From: Syntrophobacteraceae bacterium
GTDB taxonomy: Bacteria > Desulfobacterota > Syntrophobacteria > Syntrophobacterales > Syntrophobacteraceae
Reading direction: 5' to 3'
Assembly (NCBI GenBank): GCA_003566995.1
Contig: PXBG01000122.1
Coordinates: 1 to 37,351 of the forward strand
Length of the DNA stretch: 37,351 bases
The notes below the pieces were generated by a model. The model worked only from the letters and a program-made list of their open reading frames with translations. It made no database searches and was not told where the DNA came from. A program made the translations under genes and the position numbers. Below, piece after piece: positions 7,706 through 16,949 of this stretch. How positions within the stretch are numbered: position 1 is the stretch's first letter; every line of letters starts with the position of its first letter.

Positions 7706-9406
7706 CTACCTGATGAGGGAAATATTCCTGTATCCAAAATAGTTCAGAATGAGCCTTGCTATTATCAGGGAAGCTACAACCATCCCCATGATGCACACTG
7801 AAAAAGCGGCAGCCTGATTGACGGCGCCTCTGTCCTCAAGGAGCAGAACCGATACCGCGGCCACCTGGGATGAAGGAGTGATGAGGAAAATGACAGCGCT
7901 CAGAGTCACCATGCTGCGCATGAAAAAAAAGACAGCCACTCCAAGGAGGGTGGGCCACATCATGGGCAGAGTGACCTTGCGTATCGTCCGGGCAAAGGTT
8001 CCTCCCAACGTTGCTGAGGCTTCGTCATAGTTGCTGCTGATCTGTTTCATGCTGGTGGAAGCGATGAGAAAACCCTGGGCGTGGTAATAGTAGACGTTGC
8101 AGATGGCAATGAGCAGCAAAGATCCGTAGATGGCGTGCACGGGATTGGATGGATTGTTGAAAGCCAGAATATAGCCAAGGCCCAGGACCATTCCCGGAAC
8201 AGCCGCCGGAACAAGGCACAGAAAATACAGCGGTGAATCCAGAAAGGTTTTAAACCTTTCCGTGACATAGGCACCCAGACCTGCCGCCACCACACCGATT
8301 CCCGAAGCCATGAGCCCCACATACATGCTGTTCCACAGGGGCTGAATGCCGTTCTGAACGTCAAAGGCGTAATGACGCAGAGAAAAATTCATCCGATAAG
8401 GCCAAAGATGGGTGAAGCTGGCAAAGATCACGATTCCCACCACAGCCAGAATGCATAAAGAGACTGAGACGGTGTAAACGGTGAAAAGGACATCCCGCAG
8501 TTTGTGGGGCATGATCGCCATGGGCTGGGCATGATCGGCCAGCTGGATCTGATTGTTTCTGTTAAACATTTTTTCAGCCGCCACGGCGAGGGCCACGGGA
8601 AGGAGCAGGACCATGCCGATGACCGTTCCCAGTTCAAAGTTGGCCTGCCCTATCACCTGGTTGTAGACCTCGGTTGCCAGAACATTATAATCGCCGCCGA
8701 TGACCATGGGATTGCCAAAATCGGTGATGACCAGGGTGAAAACCACAAAGATGGAGGCCATGGTGGCGAACCTGGTCGAAGGCAGGGTCACGGTCAGGAA
8801 GGTCCGCCAAGGGCCGGCTCCAAGGATGCGTGACGATTCATAGAGGCGGTTGTCGGCCATGGCCAGGGATGCGGAAAAAATGAGAAACGCGTAAGGAAAG
8901 ACATAGAGCACGCTGGAAATGACAATGCCCCAGTATCCGTATATGGAAAAATCAGTGGCGAGAGTTCTGTTGACGAGACCGTTTCTGCCCAGCAGCAGCA
9001 ACAGACCCTGAGCCTGAACCAGGGACGGCGCGAAAAGTGGAATCAGGGCGATGAGCCTGAAAAGGTTCTTGACAGGGACCTTCGTGCGCTGAATGCCATA
9101 GGCAAAGACGTATGCCAAGACAACGGCGAGGGCGGTGGTCACGAGAGTCACTTCAAAACTGTTGTAAACCAGCCCCAGAAATCTGCGGTTGCCAAGGACG
9201 GAGTAATAATTTCCCAGGCCTATTCCCTCAGGAGTCTGGATGCTTTTTCCCAGAATATGGATCAGTGGATAGAGGACAAACACTATCAGGGGAAGGGCCA
9301 CCATGCAGGCCACAACGATCTTGAGCAAAGCCTCCTGATCCATGGGGGCGGTTCGCTGGATAAAGCTCTGCGCAAGCCGGTTTTGGGAAGTGGGGCTTAT
9401 GCTCAT
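7706..9406 (-). CDS. 2-aminoethylphosphonate-type ABC transporter permease (fused double permease)
   Basis: 566 residues with about 12 membrane segments and two binding-protein-dependent transport domains in tandem. The EAA-like loops are YESSRILGAGPWRTFLTVTLP in the first half and YDEASATLGGTFARTIRKVTLP in the second. This duplicated architecture matches the FbpB/PhnU2 type used for 2-aminoethylphosphonate, iron and related ligands. Together with the ATPase gene (4-base ATGA overlap at 9403-9406) and the binding protein, it forms one importer that moves substrate across the inner membrane. The 2-AEP assignment rests mainly on the binding protein. The stop is TAG at 7706-7708; I see no strong terminator after it. 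Confidence 0.85.
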   Translation of the reverse strand: MSISPTSQNRLAQSFIQRTAPMDQEALLKIVVACMVALPLIVFVLYPLIHILGKSIQTPEGIGLGNYYSVLGNRRFLGLVYNSFEVTLVTTALAVVLAYVFAYGIQRTKVPVKNLFRLIALIPLFAPSLVQAQGLLLLLGRNGLVNRTLATDFSIYGYWGIVISSVLYVFPYAFLIFSASLAMADNRLYESSRILGAGPWRTFLTVTLPSTRFATMASIFVVFTLVITDFGNPMVIGGDYNVLATEVYNQVIGQANFELGTVIGMVLLLPVALAVAAEKMFNRNNQIQLADHAQPMAIMPHKLRDVLFTVYTVSVSLCILAVVGIVIFASFTHLWPYRMNFSLRHYAFDVQNGIQPLWNSMYVGLMASGIGVVAAGLGAYVTERFKTFLDSPLYFLCLVPAAVPGMVLGLGYILAFNNPSNPVHAIYGSLLLIAICNVYYYHAQGFLIASTSMKQISSNYDEASATLGGTFARTIRKVTLPMMWPTLLGVAVFFFMRSMVTLSAVIFLITPSSQVAAVSVLLLEDRGAVNQAAAFSVCIMGMVVASLIIARLILNYFGYRNISLIR

Positions 9407-10437
9407 TCAAGGACCCGCACTGTTTCGGGATCTATGACCAGCGACAGTTCCTCTCCTATGTGCAGGTCCCTGCCGGAACCCTGAACTTCGGACACAAGGG
9501 TGATGGGATCATGGCCGCTGCGTTTTTTCAAAGTGATTTTTACCCTGGTCACGTTTCCAAGTCTCAAAATCCGGTCAACAACCCCGATGAGGGTTTCCTC
9601 AGCTTCGGGAGGATCAAGCAGATGGATGTTTTCAGGTCTGATTCCCAAAGTTTTAGGCGTGGGACCTTTGAAGCCGCCATTGGATGAAAACGGAATGCCG
9701 ATGTCTGCAGGAACAATGTTCATCCTGCCGATGAACTGAGCCACAAAAGGATTTTCCGGCAGTTGGTAGATCTCCATGGGGGTGCCTGTCTGCATGACTC
9801 TTCCGTCTTTCATCACCATGATCCTGTCAGCCATGGTCAGGGCCTCCTCCTGATCATGGGTGACCATGATGGTTGTGATCTCCAATCGCTGCTGCAGCGT
9901 TTTTATCTCTTCACGCAACTCCTCCCTGACCTTGGCGTCCAGGGCCGAAAGAGGTTCATCCAAAAGCAGGACGGATGGCCCCGGGGCCAGAGCTCTGGCC
10001 AGGGCGACTCTTTGCTGCTGCCCTCCTGACAATTGATGGGGGTATTTGTGGGCCTGGTCCTCCAGATGAACAAGGCTGAGCATTTTGTTCACCTGCAGTG
10101 CCGTGTCTTTTTTGGACCATTTGCGGCATTCCAGGCCGTAGGCAATGTTGGCCCATATGGTCATGTTGGGAAAAAGGGTATAGGATTGGAAAACCATGCC
10201 GAAATTGCGTTTGCGGGCCGGAACTGTCGACAGATCCTGATTGTCAAGTAAAACAGTCCCGGAATCGGGCCGCTCCAGTCCGGCAATCACCCTCAAAAGG
10301 GTTGTCTTGCCGCAGCCTGAGGGACCAAGAAAGCAGATCAGCTCGCCGGTGCCTATGCTCAGGGAAACGTCATCCAGGGCCTTTATGCGGCCGAAAGATT
10401 TTCCGACATTGCGAATATCAAGGGGCATGCACGGCAT
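9403..10437 (-). CDS. 2-aminoethylphosphonate-type ABC transporter ATP-binding protein
   Basis: 344 residues. Walker A is GPSGCGKTT (about 38-46), the Q-loop is in MVFQSYTLFP, the signature is LSGGQQQRVALARAL, Walker B is VLLLDEPLSALD, and the switch His is in VTHDQEEALTMADR. The C-terminal quarter, with TLGIRPENIHLL, is the TOBE/OB domain of the MalK/PotA/FbpC group. It is a cytoplasmic ATPase that powers the fused permease. The start is 10437 or the in-frame ATG at 10428; neither has a strong Shine-Dalgarno sequence. It lies 107 bases after the binding-protein gene, with a stem-loop between them. Confidence 0.9.
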   Translation of the reverse strand: MPCMPLDIRNVGKSFGRIKALDDVSLSIGTGELICFLGPSGCGKTTLLRVIAGLERPDSGTVLLDNQDLSTVPARKRNFGMVFQSYTLFPNMTIWANIAYGLECRKWSKKDTALQVNKMLSLVHLEDQAHKYPHQLSGGQQQRVALARALAPGPSVLLLDEPLSALDAKVREELREEIKTLQQRLEITTIMVTHDQEEALTMADRIMVMKDGRVMQTGTPMEIYQLPENPFVAQFIGRMNIVPADIGIPFSSNGGFKGPTPKTLGIRPENIHLLDPPEAEETLIGVVDRILRLGNVTRVKITLKKRSGHDPITLVSEVQGSGRDLHIGEELSLVIDPETVRVLE

Positions 10438-10461
10438 CCGCGGGTATTCTTTACATGGTCT

Positions 10462-10500
10462 TCACCTGGCCTGCCCTGAATGTCTCGAGCAGCCAGGTGA
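10462..10500 (-). promoter_or_regulatory. intercistronic stem-loop after the binding-protein gene
   Basis: TCACCTGG-C-CTGC (10462-10474) and GCAGCCAGGTGA (10489-10500) can pair as a 12-base-pair stem with one bulged C and a 14-base loop. No T run follows on the minus strand, so it is not a classical terminator. Its place between a solute-binding-protein gene and its ATPase gene fits mRNA stabilisation or partial transcription/decay control that leaves more binding protein than membrane subunits. The function is inferred. Confidence 0.6.
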
Positions 10501-10544
10501 TACCGTTCACATTTCCACCCGTTTTGAGGGGCGCAAAAAAAAAA

Positions 10545-11567
10545 TTATCGCTCCAGCCTGCTCTGCCACTCTTCAAGAATACGGTCTCTGTTGGCAGCTG
10601 ACCAGGAAAAATCCATCTCCACCATGACCGATCCGATATCCTTGGGAAGCCCCGCTTCGATGAAGCTTTTTGGCATGGTCCCCCCATCAACAGTCACGAT
10701 CTCCTTCCACTTGTAATATTCGTTGACCGCATTCTCAGACAGGGTCCAGTCGATAAATCGCTTGGCTTCCTCCTTGTTCCTGGATGATTTCATGAGTCCA
10801 GTGGCTTCAAGTTCGTTGCCTGCCCCTTCCGCTGGAATGATCATGGTGATGGGGAAACCTTCCTCTATGTTCTTGATGGCCCGCAGGGCAAAGGAGGCTC
10901 CGACGGCAAATTCCCCTGCACTTGCTGCGTTGCAGGGCCTGGAACCGCTCTTGATGTACTGAGCGATATTGCTGTCAAGTTTTTCCAGGTATTCCCATCC
11001 TTTTTCCTCACCTTTCATCTGCAGAAGGGAGGCGATCATCAGATAGCCAGTCCCGGAACTGGCCGGGTTGGGCATGACCACCTCACCTTTGAATTCGGGC
11101 CTGAGCAGGTCCTCCCACGATGCCGGCATGGGCAGGTTCCTTCGCGTCAGAATTTCATTGTTGACGCAGAAAGCGGCCATGTAACCGGTCTTGGCAAACC
11201 ATCTGTTTTCCGGGTCCCGGAACCTGGCAGGAACCTTTTCAATGCCCTTTGGCTCGTAGGGTTCAAGCATTTCCATGATCCTGGGGTCCACCATGTTGGT
11301 CACGGCCCATCCCCAAATGACATCGTGCCTGGGATTGGCCCTTTCAGCCAGCATGCGGGCATGCAGATCCCCTGTGGACAGACGCAGAAGATTGACACGA
11401 ATATCCGGGTTGTCTTCATTAAAGGCGGCCAGGAAAGCGGCGGCTTCATCTTCTTCATAGGAAGTGTACACCGTGATTTCACCAGCCAGGGTGTTTGAGC
11501 ACCATCCCCCCATGTTAAAAGCCACCGCAAAAGCAAGGCAGATCATAAAGCTGGAAAGTTTGTTCAT
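10545..11567 (-). CDS. 2-aminoethylphosphonate-type periplasmic binding protein
   Basis: 340 residues from ATG 11567 (GGAG eight bases upstream); a longer open frame upstream is not a plausible signal sequence. Residues 1-28 form a signal peptide with a hydrophobic core FMICLAFAVAFNMGG. The mature part begins EITVYTSYEEDEAAAF, typical of extracellular solute-binding proteins of the iron/phosphonate class. The block SGSRPCNAASAGEFAVGASF, followed by PAEGAGNELEAT and SRNKEEAKRFIDW, closely resembles my recollection of the putative 2-aminoethylphosphonate-binding family (TIGR03261). It captures ligand in the periplasm for the permease/ATPase encoded downstream. No 2-AEP transaminase or phosphonatase gene lies nearby. 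Iron or another small anion is a less likely ligand. Confidence 0.85.
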   Translation of the reverse strand: MNKLSSFMICLAFAVAFNMGGWCSNTLAGEITVYTSYEEDEAAAFLAAFNEDNPDIRVNLLRLSTGDLHARMLAERANPRHDVIWGWAVTNMVDPRIMEMLEPYEPKGIEKVPARFRDPENRWFAKTGYMAAFCVNNEILTRRNLPMPASWEDLLRPEFKGEVVMPNPASSGTGYLMIASLLQMKGEEKGWEYLEKLDSNIAQYIKSGSRPCNAASAGEFAVGASFALRAIKNIEEGFPITMIIPAEGAGNELEATGLMKSSRNKEEAKRFIDWTLSENAVNEYYKWKEIVTVDGGTMPKSFIEAGLPKDIGSVMVEMDFSWSAANRDRILEEWQSRLER

Positions 11568-11724
11568 GGGATTCTCCGTCAAAGCTGTTAGATTGCAGAA
11601 AGGATTTGTCGCAGAACTCATTGTCCGGAGATGTAATAGACAAACAAGGAGCAATCCACACGGCGCCGTTACGAAAATGTGGCTTTTTGATGACGGCAGG
11701 AAAGCTCGCTGCTTGGCACTTCAT

Positions 11725-14157
11725 TCAGGCGCTTTTCCGGTACATTTGCCAAGTCTCATCAAAGGCCTTTTCAAAGGAGCGGCTTTCCATAAATGCCCGC
11801 GCCTGGAGCCCCATGTTTTTTAATTTTTCAGGATTGGAAATGAGAGAGAACATGGCCTCCTTCAGGGCCTGTGCGCTTCCAGCCTGAACCACAACACCTG
11901 TTCTTTTATCCAGGATGTTCTCCATGGGGCCGCCCTGGTCGACCACAATGGCTGGAATACCCGAAGCCTGCGCCTCGAGGACCACATTTCCGAAAGTGTC
12001 TGTGGAGCTGGGAAAAACAAAAAGATCAGACGAGGCGAAGGCCTGGGCCAGATCCTCCCCCCGGAGATACCCCGTGAAGGTCACCGGATAGTTTCTCAAA
12101 TTGCATTCCATTTCATGGCGATAGGGTCCGTCTCCCACAATGACCATCTGAACATTGCTGATCAATGAGCAAACTTCCTTGAAGGCCTCCTCCAGAATGT
12201 GCAGGTTTTTTTCTTTGGAAATACGACCTACATAGAGCATTTTGAAACGGTTGCCCACTTGGAATCTTTTCTCGAAAAAACCATTGCGCTTGGCTGGGCT
12301 GAACCTCCGTGTGTCCACTCCTCTCGGATAAAACTTGAGCTTTTCCTCCCGGACTCCCTTTGAAGCCAGTTCCTCCAGAGTACCCCTGGAAGGCGCGAAG
12401 ACCGTGTCCAACTGGTTGTAATACCAGGTCATGTATTTCCACATGAGCAGTTCCAGAGCGTGGTCTTCCGTGAGGAAGGCCGCGTACTGCGGCAGAGACG
12501 TGTGATAAGTGCCGAAGATGGGTAAATCAAGAAGCCTGGAGACGGCAAGGGCGGCCAGGCCTATCGGTCCGGGCGTGGCGGTGTGGATATGGGTGATTTT
12601 CTGTTCATAACAGTAATCTATCATTTCCAGCAAAGGCGGATAGAACAGTTTGAGTTCAGGATATTCAGGAAGGTCAAGTATCCCGATGGGCTGGAAATTC
12701 TTTACTCCAGATCGATCGTGCGGGCTTTCCCCGTCGGGACTGCAGGTGATGATGGTCATGTCCTTTTGGGTGGTCATGGCGGTTGCCACCTGCAACTGGA
12801 GAGTCAGGGCAACGCCGTTTATCTCGTAAAAGGTGTCCGTGAAATGAGCCACCTTCACATCAGGAGCCATGGTTGCTACTTTCTTGCGCTTGTTGAATTC
12901 GGTTACAAAATCCCTGGAAAGTTTCCGGTCATGACTGAACATGCTGTATGCAATGAAATAGGGTGAGAGCATGGTGTAGAGGCTTCCCGCTGAGCCGAGG
13001 GTCTGAAAAGCGCTCATGAACGCTGATGATGAAGCCTGTTTCAGCAATTGCTCAGCAGAATGGGTCAGGACCCTGTTTCCGACTTTGCTGGCAAATGCAT
13101 ACCATCTTGCATCCATATGTTCCTGGGGCCTCACCGGATCATCGACCATTTTCTGAACTTCGGAGTCGGTCCTGATGAGTTTCTCTGTTTCCATGCTCAC
13201 TATCCGATGCAGTCCTATGGTGCCTTCCCCCGATCTGAATCCTCTTCTTCTGTTGATAAAGCTCAGCAGGGAGTCGAGAAGGGTTTTTTCTGGAGGCTGC
13301 CCATTGGTCAGGGCCTTGTCCATGAATTGCAGCAAGCCGTCTCTGGCCACGTGTTTTTGCAGGCGGAACTTTTTTTTGCAGAACTGATAACCAATGGAAT
13401 AGATGGCGTGAGCCATGGTCCTGGGAGTGGAGGCAGGTCCTATGACCGTTGATTTTCCAAGAGAGATGTTCTTTAAAAAGGATTTGATGTCACACTTCAT
13501 GGGCACCTGAGTGTACATGCGCCCCATATTCAGGGAGCTGTGATCATCCGATCCTCCGGTGATATTTTTTTCCCAGGGAACGGGCCCCACTGCCTTGAAC
13601 CCATGCTTGTTTTCCAGGTATTCAAAATCCTCGGGTCCGAGATGGTCAAGAATGTACTGCAGGCTTGTGTTGAGGGTCTCGTTCCTTGCTCCGTTGCATT
13701 CGAAATTCTTGAACAACAGGAGAAGCTTCTCGAAATTGTCATGAGTCAGCTTTCCGTTGATGGAAAAAAGGGGATGAGCGACCACATGGAAAATGTTGCT
13801 GGAGGTCAGAAAGCTGACCAAGTCAAACACATTCTGCCTTATTCTTTCAATTTCCAGATGTTGTTTTTCCGTGATGTCATAAGCCAAAATGTGAATCCTG
13901 CACTTATCATCAGGGAAATACGAAGTGATTTCCTCGCTGATGAACACCCCCTCCATGTGGGCGATCTCCAGACAACCCCCAATCTGGTTGTGATCGGTGA
14001 TGGTGACCAGATCCATGCCTTGATTTTTAAGCTTTCTGTAGATAAAGGCAGGTTCCGTATAACTTTCGGAACAACCCAGCTTCTGCAGTATCCATTGTGA
14101 TGGTTTGATGGAATGTCTGGAGTGGACATGCATGTCAGCGCGGGTGAATTCTTCCAA
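11725..14157 (-). CDS. PHP-domain / GT4 glycosyltransferase fusion
   Basis: 810 residues, with a TTG start at 14157 supported by GGAGGT upstream. Residues 1 to about 290 form a PHP phosphoesterase domain with its metal motifs intact: DMHVHSRHS, TITDHNQIGG, the EEITSYF Glu, HILAYD, VVAHPL and GGSDDHSSLNMG. A helical linker (about 290-440) follows. Residues about 445-810 form a GT-B family 4 glycosyltransferase: VAHFTDTFYEINGVA, FGTYHTSLPQYA, FAPSRGTLEEL, YVGRISKEKNLHIL, VIVGDGPYR and the sugar-nucleotide block SSTDTFGNVVLEAQASG. The acceptor is unknown; a membrane lipid or sugar alcohol is usual for this GT4 group. The PHP part could hydrolyse a phosphate from the same pathway. The gene precedes the 2-AEP transporter by 157 bases on the same strand. 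Confidence 0.85.
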   Translation of the reverse strand: MEEFTRADMHVHSRHSIKPSQWILQKLGCSESYTEPAFIYRKLKNQGMDLVTITDHNQIGGCLEIAHMEGVFISEEITSYFPDDKCRIHILAYDITEKQHLEIERIRQNVFDLVSFLTSSNIFHVVAHPLFSINGKLTHDNFEKLLLLFKNFECNGARNETLNTSLQYILDHLGPEDFEYLENKHGFKAVGPVPWEKNITGGSDDHSSLNMGRMYTQVPMKCDIKSFLKNISLGKSTVIGPASTPRTMAHAIYSIGYQFCKKKFRLQKHVARDGLLQFMDKALTNGQPPEKTLLDSLLSFINRRRGFRSGEGTIGLHRIVSMETEKLIRTDSEVQKMVDDPVRPQEHMDARWYAFASKVGNRVLTHSAEQLLKQASSSAFMSAFQTLGSAGSLYTMLSPYFIAYSMFSHDRKLSRDFVTEFNKRKKVATMAPDVKVAHFTDTFYEINGVALTLQLQVATAMTTQKDMTIITCSPDGESPHDRSGVKNFQPIGILDLPEYPELKLFYPPLLEMIDYCYEQKITHIHTATPGPIGLAALAVSRLLDLPIFGTYHTSLPQYAAFLTEDHALELLMWKYMTWYYNQLDTVFAPSRGTLEELASKGVREEKLKFYPRGVDTRRFSPAKRNGFFEKRFQVGNRFKMLYVGRISKEKNLHILEEAFKEVCSLISNVQMVIVGDGPYRHEMECNLRNYPVTFTGYLRGEDLAQAFASSDLFVFPSSTDTFGNVVLEAQASGIPAIVVDQGGPMENILDKRTGVVVQAGSAQALKEAMFSLISNPEKLKNMGLQARAFMESRSFEKAFDETWQMYRKSA

Positions 14158-14751
14158 AAGGCACCTCCCATTCCGGACTGGCCGGCTTAATCAGAGTTTT
14201 TCAGCAATCGTTCTCCATGGTCCCATTCAGCCCGACAGAGGCAGGCAGGTGGAAAACAGGGGTGACCACCTCCCTTTCTCAATCCCTGAAATCTGGACTG
14301 ACAATGTGAAGCAAACGGTCTTCCTTGCTCATGGGCAATACGGGAGAAATGTTATGGGGTTGTGCCGTTCAGGTTAATTTTCAAGCACACGAAAGAGGAA
14401 GAATGGAATCAGACTGAAATGGCGCCCCTCCTTCCCTGGTCGGGATGGGGGGATGGCAAGCATCTCTTGAATCGACAGCATGCAGGGCAAAATCCCCGGC
14501 ACGTCTCTTTCCAGGCTCTCGCGGGGGAACTCGTAGTGAAGGGAAGTCATCCATGTGCCGACGGGTCTTGCAGCCCGCGGGTCAGAATGGCAAGCATATG
14601 GGAAGGAGGTTGAGAGCCACCCAAACACATTCGTTCAGAATATGCTCAGGTTTATTCAGGATTCTGAAATTATGGAGGAGGGCCACAATGTGATTGGTGG
14701 AGGACAATGCGTTCAAAGGAACTCAGCATGCCCAGATGGCCATTGGCAGAT
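14158..14751. other. 594-base gap, no supported gene
   Basis: I find no open frame with a ribosome-binding site or recognisable family. The part next to 14157 must hold the leader of the PHP-glycosyltransferase gene, including its GGAGGT. A minus-strand frame at 14374-14628 has no known motif. No tRNA-like cloverleaf or strong terminator was seen. Confidence 0.4.
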
Positions 14752-15123
14752 CTATAGAAGCACAGTCAACAAGGAAAAAGGCGTTCCCCCGAGCATCCGG
14801 TCAAGCACGAGGCTGACCGCAGCCTTCTGGATCACTTTGCCGGCCTTGGACAGAGTTTCATGCACGAATGGGTCCGATGTGGTTATTTTGGATACATCCA
14901 CCACGTCATTTTTTTGGAGAAGGTTCAGAAGGTCTCCTTCTGTTATGCGTGAGACATCGTAATGGAGGATCACACTTCCTGTGACAGCATTGGTGATCAC
15001 GCTGTTGATGCCTGAAGTGCTGTCCAAATGACTTCGCACCGCCTGGCACCCAATGGGATTGCCCTTGAGGGTTGGAATTTTTATTCTAAGCCTTCCCGGA
15101 GTGCTGTGAATGAAGTGATTCAT
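14752..15123 (-). CDS. HMA_2-like domain protein
   Basis: 123 residues from ATG 15123, with AAGGAAGAGG immediately upstream. The first 75 residues, STPGRLRIKIPTLKGNP then NAVTGSVILHYD, have the beta-alpha-beta pattern of HMA_2-type domains: a PGRxRxxxP strand and an NxxTGSVxxxYD strand. They lack the CxxC metal site of classical HMA domains. The C-terminal part (SKAGKVIQKAAVSLVLDRML) is an amphipathic to hydrophobic tail that may attach to a membrane. HMA_2 proteins often stand beside P-type ATPases in anaerobes. Two further HMA_2-like domains are encoded within 10 kb on the same strand. The function is unknown. Confidence 0.75.
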   Translation of the reverse strand: MNHFIHSTPGRLRIKIPTLKGNPIGCQAVRSHLDSTSGINSVITNAVTGSVILHYDVSRITEGDLLNLLQKNDVVDVSKITTSDPFVHETLSKAGKVIQKAAVSLVLDRMLGGTPFSLLTVLL

Positions 15124-15413
15124 AGCCTCTTCCTTCAATCTCGGTCTTTTATGTTCGCACTTGACTCATCCATTGCAGCATTTCGCTTTGAATTCACGCA
15201 GAAAAATAATCTTCAAATGTTGCACCTTTGAGATGAAGTTGTTACAGAACTGTTAAATATTTCAGCAAACTTTTATCCTCGATCTCAAGCAGTTTCACTT
15301 CCAGGGATGTAGAATCCGGGCAGCACCTTTACCAGGGATCCGCGTTCCTGCTGGATATGAGAGCTTCATGGATGCCACATCCTCTCAATTGAGTGTCCGC
15401 TGGGCCCAAATGT

Positions 15414-15779
15414 TCACGCCACCTTGATTCGTTCCGCCCCTTCCAGATCTCTCTTGCAGTCAATGCAGACCATGGTCGTGGGCTGTGCTTTCAACCGCTC
15501 AAGAGTGATGGCATTGTCGCACAGGGTGCAGGTGCCAAAATCCCCTCTGTTCAGCCGGCGAAGTGCACTGGCTATTTCCTGGAGTTCCTGGTGGCTTCGG
15601 CTTTGAATTCGCATCATGATCTCAAGAGAGTAGCGACTGGATGAAAGGTCCACTTCATCCAGGGGGCGCATTTCGCTTCCCTCTTTGAGGGCGTCTTTGA
15701 GAACCTGTATTCCGGGAAGGATCTCCTGCAGGCGTTTGGTCAGAATTGCTGTGAAGTGAGCCACGATTTCCTTTTCCAT
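15414..15779 (-). CDS. DksA/TraR-type C4 zinc-finger protein
   Basis: 121 residues from ATG 15779, set by AAGGAGG seven bases upstream; the frame extends further but without support. The C-terminal zinc finger is CTLC-x17-CIDC, the exact DksA/TraR spacing. The segment before it, LRRLNRGDFGTCTLCDNAIT, is typical of the family, and the N-terminal two-thirds is a predicted helical hairpin. DksA-type proteins insert into the RNA polymerase secondary channel to tune transcription; short relatives often act only in stress. The tip Asp-x-x-Asp-Ala motif of E. coli DksA is not clearly present, though EVDLSSSR lies in the right area. It sits alone between two gaps. Confidence 0.85.
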   Translation of the reverse strand: MEKEIVAHFTAILTKRLQEILPGIQVLKDALKEGSEMRPLDEVDLSSSRYSLEIMMRIQSRSHQELQEIASALRRLNRGDFGTCTLCDNAITLERLKAQPTTMVCIDCKRDLEGAERIKVA

Positions 15780-16130
15780 CGTCAAGCCTCCTTGTGGATC
15801 ATGGGTCAAGAGGATTTTGAGGCTCCACCCCAACGAGAGGCTTCTCTCAGAGGGGTGGACCTTGCTTGGATGCGGTCGAATGCGAGAAACGGCAGAGGGA
15901 GTTGTCCATTTCTCACTCCATCCATAGAGGAATCATGGGTCTGTTTATAGTCATGGTTTGTTACGGTTTTCCATCAGGCTCTTGACTATTTTGATCCGGC
16001 AACAGGTCGTAGTGGAGGGGCCACTCAGAAGGTGGTGTTTTGGAAAAGTTCGTTCACTGACTTTTTACCGGGGGCGAGGGTTTCACAGTGTGTCGTCATC
16101 GCATGAAATTGAGGGACATGGGCAGGGCAT
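15780..16130. other. 351-base gap, no supported gene
   Basis: The region between the DksA-like gene and the cytidylate-kinase-like gene. It contains the DksA ribosome-binding site near 15785-15792. No convincing reading frame, hairpin plus T run, or RNA gene was seen. Confidence 0.4.
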
Positions 16131-16934
16131 TCAAACGCGGTAGTGGAGTTGATAATCCAGGGGAGTTTGGCCGGCCAGTTCACTTGTTGCTTTTGTGAGA
16201 TATTCCAGCTCTTTATCATTGTGAATGACGCCTTTGACAATAAGACGCTTCCCTTCGGGAACCACATCGAAAATGGGAATAAAAATTGAAGGATTGGTCA
16301 GGATGCCGGCTTTGACGTGAGCGGCCTTTGCAAGCATGGCCAGCGATGACCTGGCCTCCTCCGTGTTTCTCTTTTCCCGGTCTTGCAGAATGCTCGACAA
16401 GCACTGCACAATGTGGTCTGCTGATTGCTTCGAAGTATCGAAACAGAACTCATACCATGCAGGGTCGTTCCAGTTCTTTCCGTAGAGGGCCTTGATAAAG
16501 CACTCTCTTTCGTGATTTTTTTTCTCGTCCAGCCTTTTGGCAGCCTTTCTGCTCAAGAACTCCCTTTCCATGATCCCTTCTATGCGTGCCTCCACGCTGG
16601 ACACAATTCTCACCGTCAGTGCATGGGGAACGTCTTGCAGAACAAAATTTCCACCGCGTCCCATGATCACCTTATTGTTTTGCAGGGCAAACTGCAGAAC
16701 AACGCTTCGCAGGAGTGCCCCAAAGCCCCTGAAGGACCAATCGTATCTCTCCCAGAGAGTTGGGCATCTTTCATCCAGTTCCCGACTCCAGGTTGTCCAG
16801 TTGTCACCGAACTTGCTGGCTTCTATCAAAAGGTTTTCTTTGTGCACCAGATGGTATCCAAGAGATTCCGCAGTCATTCTGCCGATTGAGTCACCACAGC
16901 TCGCGAATTCCCTTGAGAGGGTCAAAAGGGCCAT
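16131..16934 (-). CDS. cytidylate-kinase-like family protein with C-terminal extension
   Basis: 267 residues from ATG 16934; an upstream in-frame TTG at 16949 has no better signal. The N-terminus LLTLSREFASCGDSIGRMTAESLGYHLVHKENLL matches the cytidylate-kinase-like family (ISREYGSGGxxIGxxLAxxLG type), with a degenerate P-loop. GRGGNFVLQDVPHALTVRIV gives the second beta-strand block, and the lid-like KAAKRLDEKKNHERECFIKAL follows. Residues about 200-267, containing KRLIVKGVIHNDKELEYL, look like a BON-type beta-alpha domain, which is unusual for a nucleotide kinase. Such proteins are common in Desulfobacterota and their substrate is unproven. The gene follows the TerC-like gene by 15 bases, so the two are probably co-transcribed. 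Confidence 0.75.
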   Translation of the reverse strand: MALLTLSREFASCGDSIGRMTAESLGYHLVHKENLLIEASKFGDNWTTWSRELDERCPTLWERYDWSFRGFGALLRSVVLQFALQNNKVIMGRGGNFVLQDVPHALTVRIVSSVEARIEGIMEREFLSRKAAKRLDEKKNHERECFIKALYGKNWNDPAWYEFCFDTSKQSADHIVQCLSSILQDREKRNTEEARSSLAMLAKAAHVKAGILTNPSIFIPIFDVVPEGKRLIVKGVIHNDKELEYLTKATSELAGQTPLDYQLHYRV

Positions 16935-16949
16935 GACATGAACTCGCAA

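Noticed and set aside
10532..10545. Rho-independent terminator after the binding-protein gene
   Set aside because: A T run follows the stop codon on the minus strand, but no stable stem precedes it; the real stem-loop lies further downstream without a T run.
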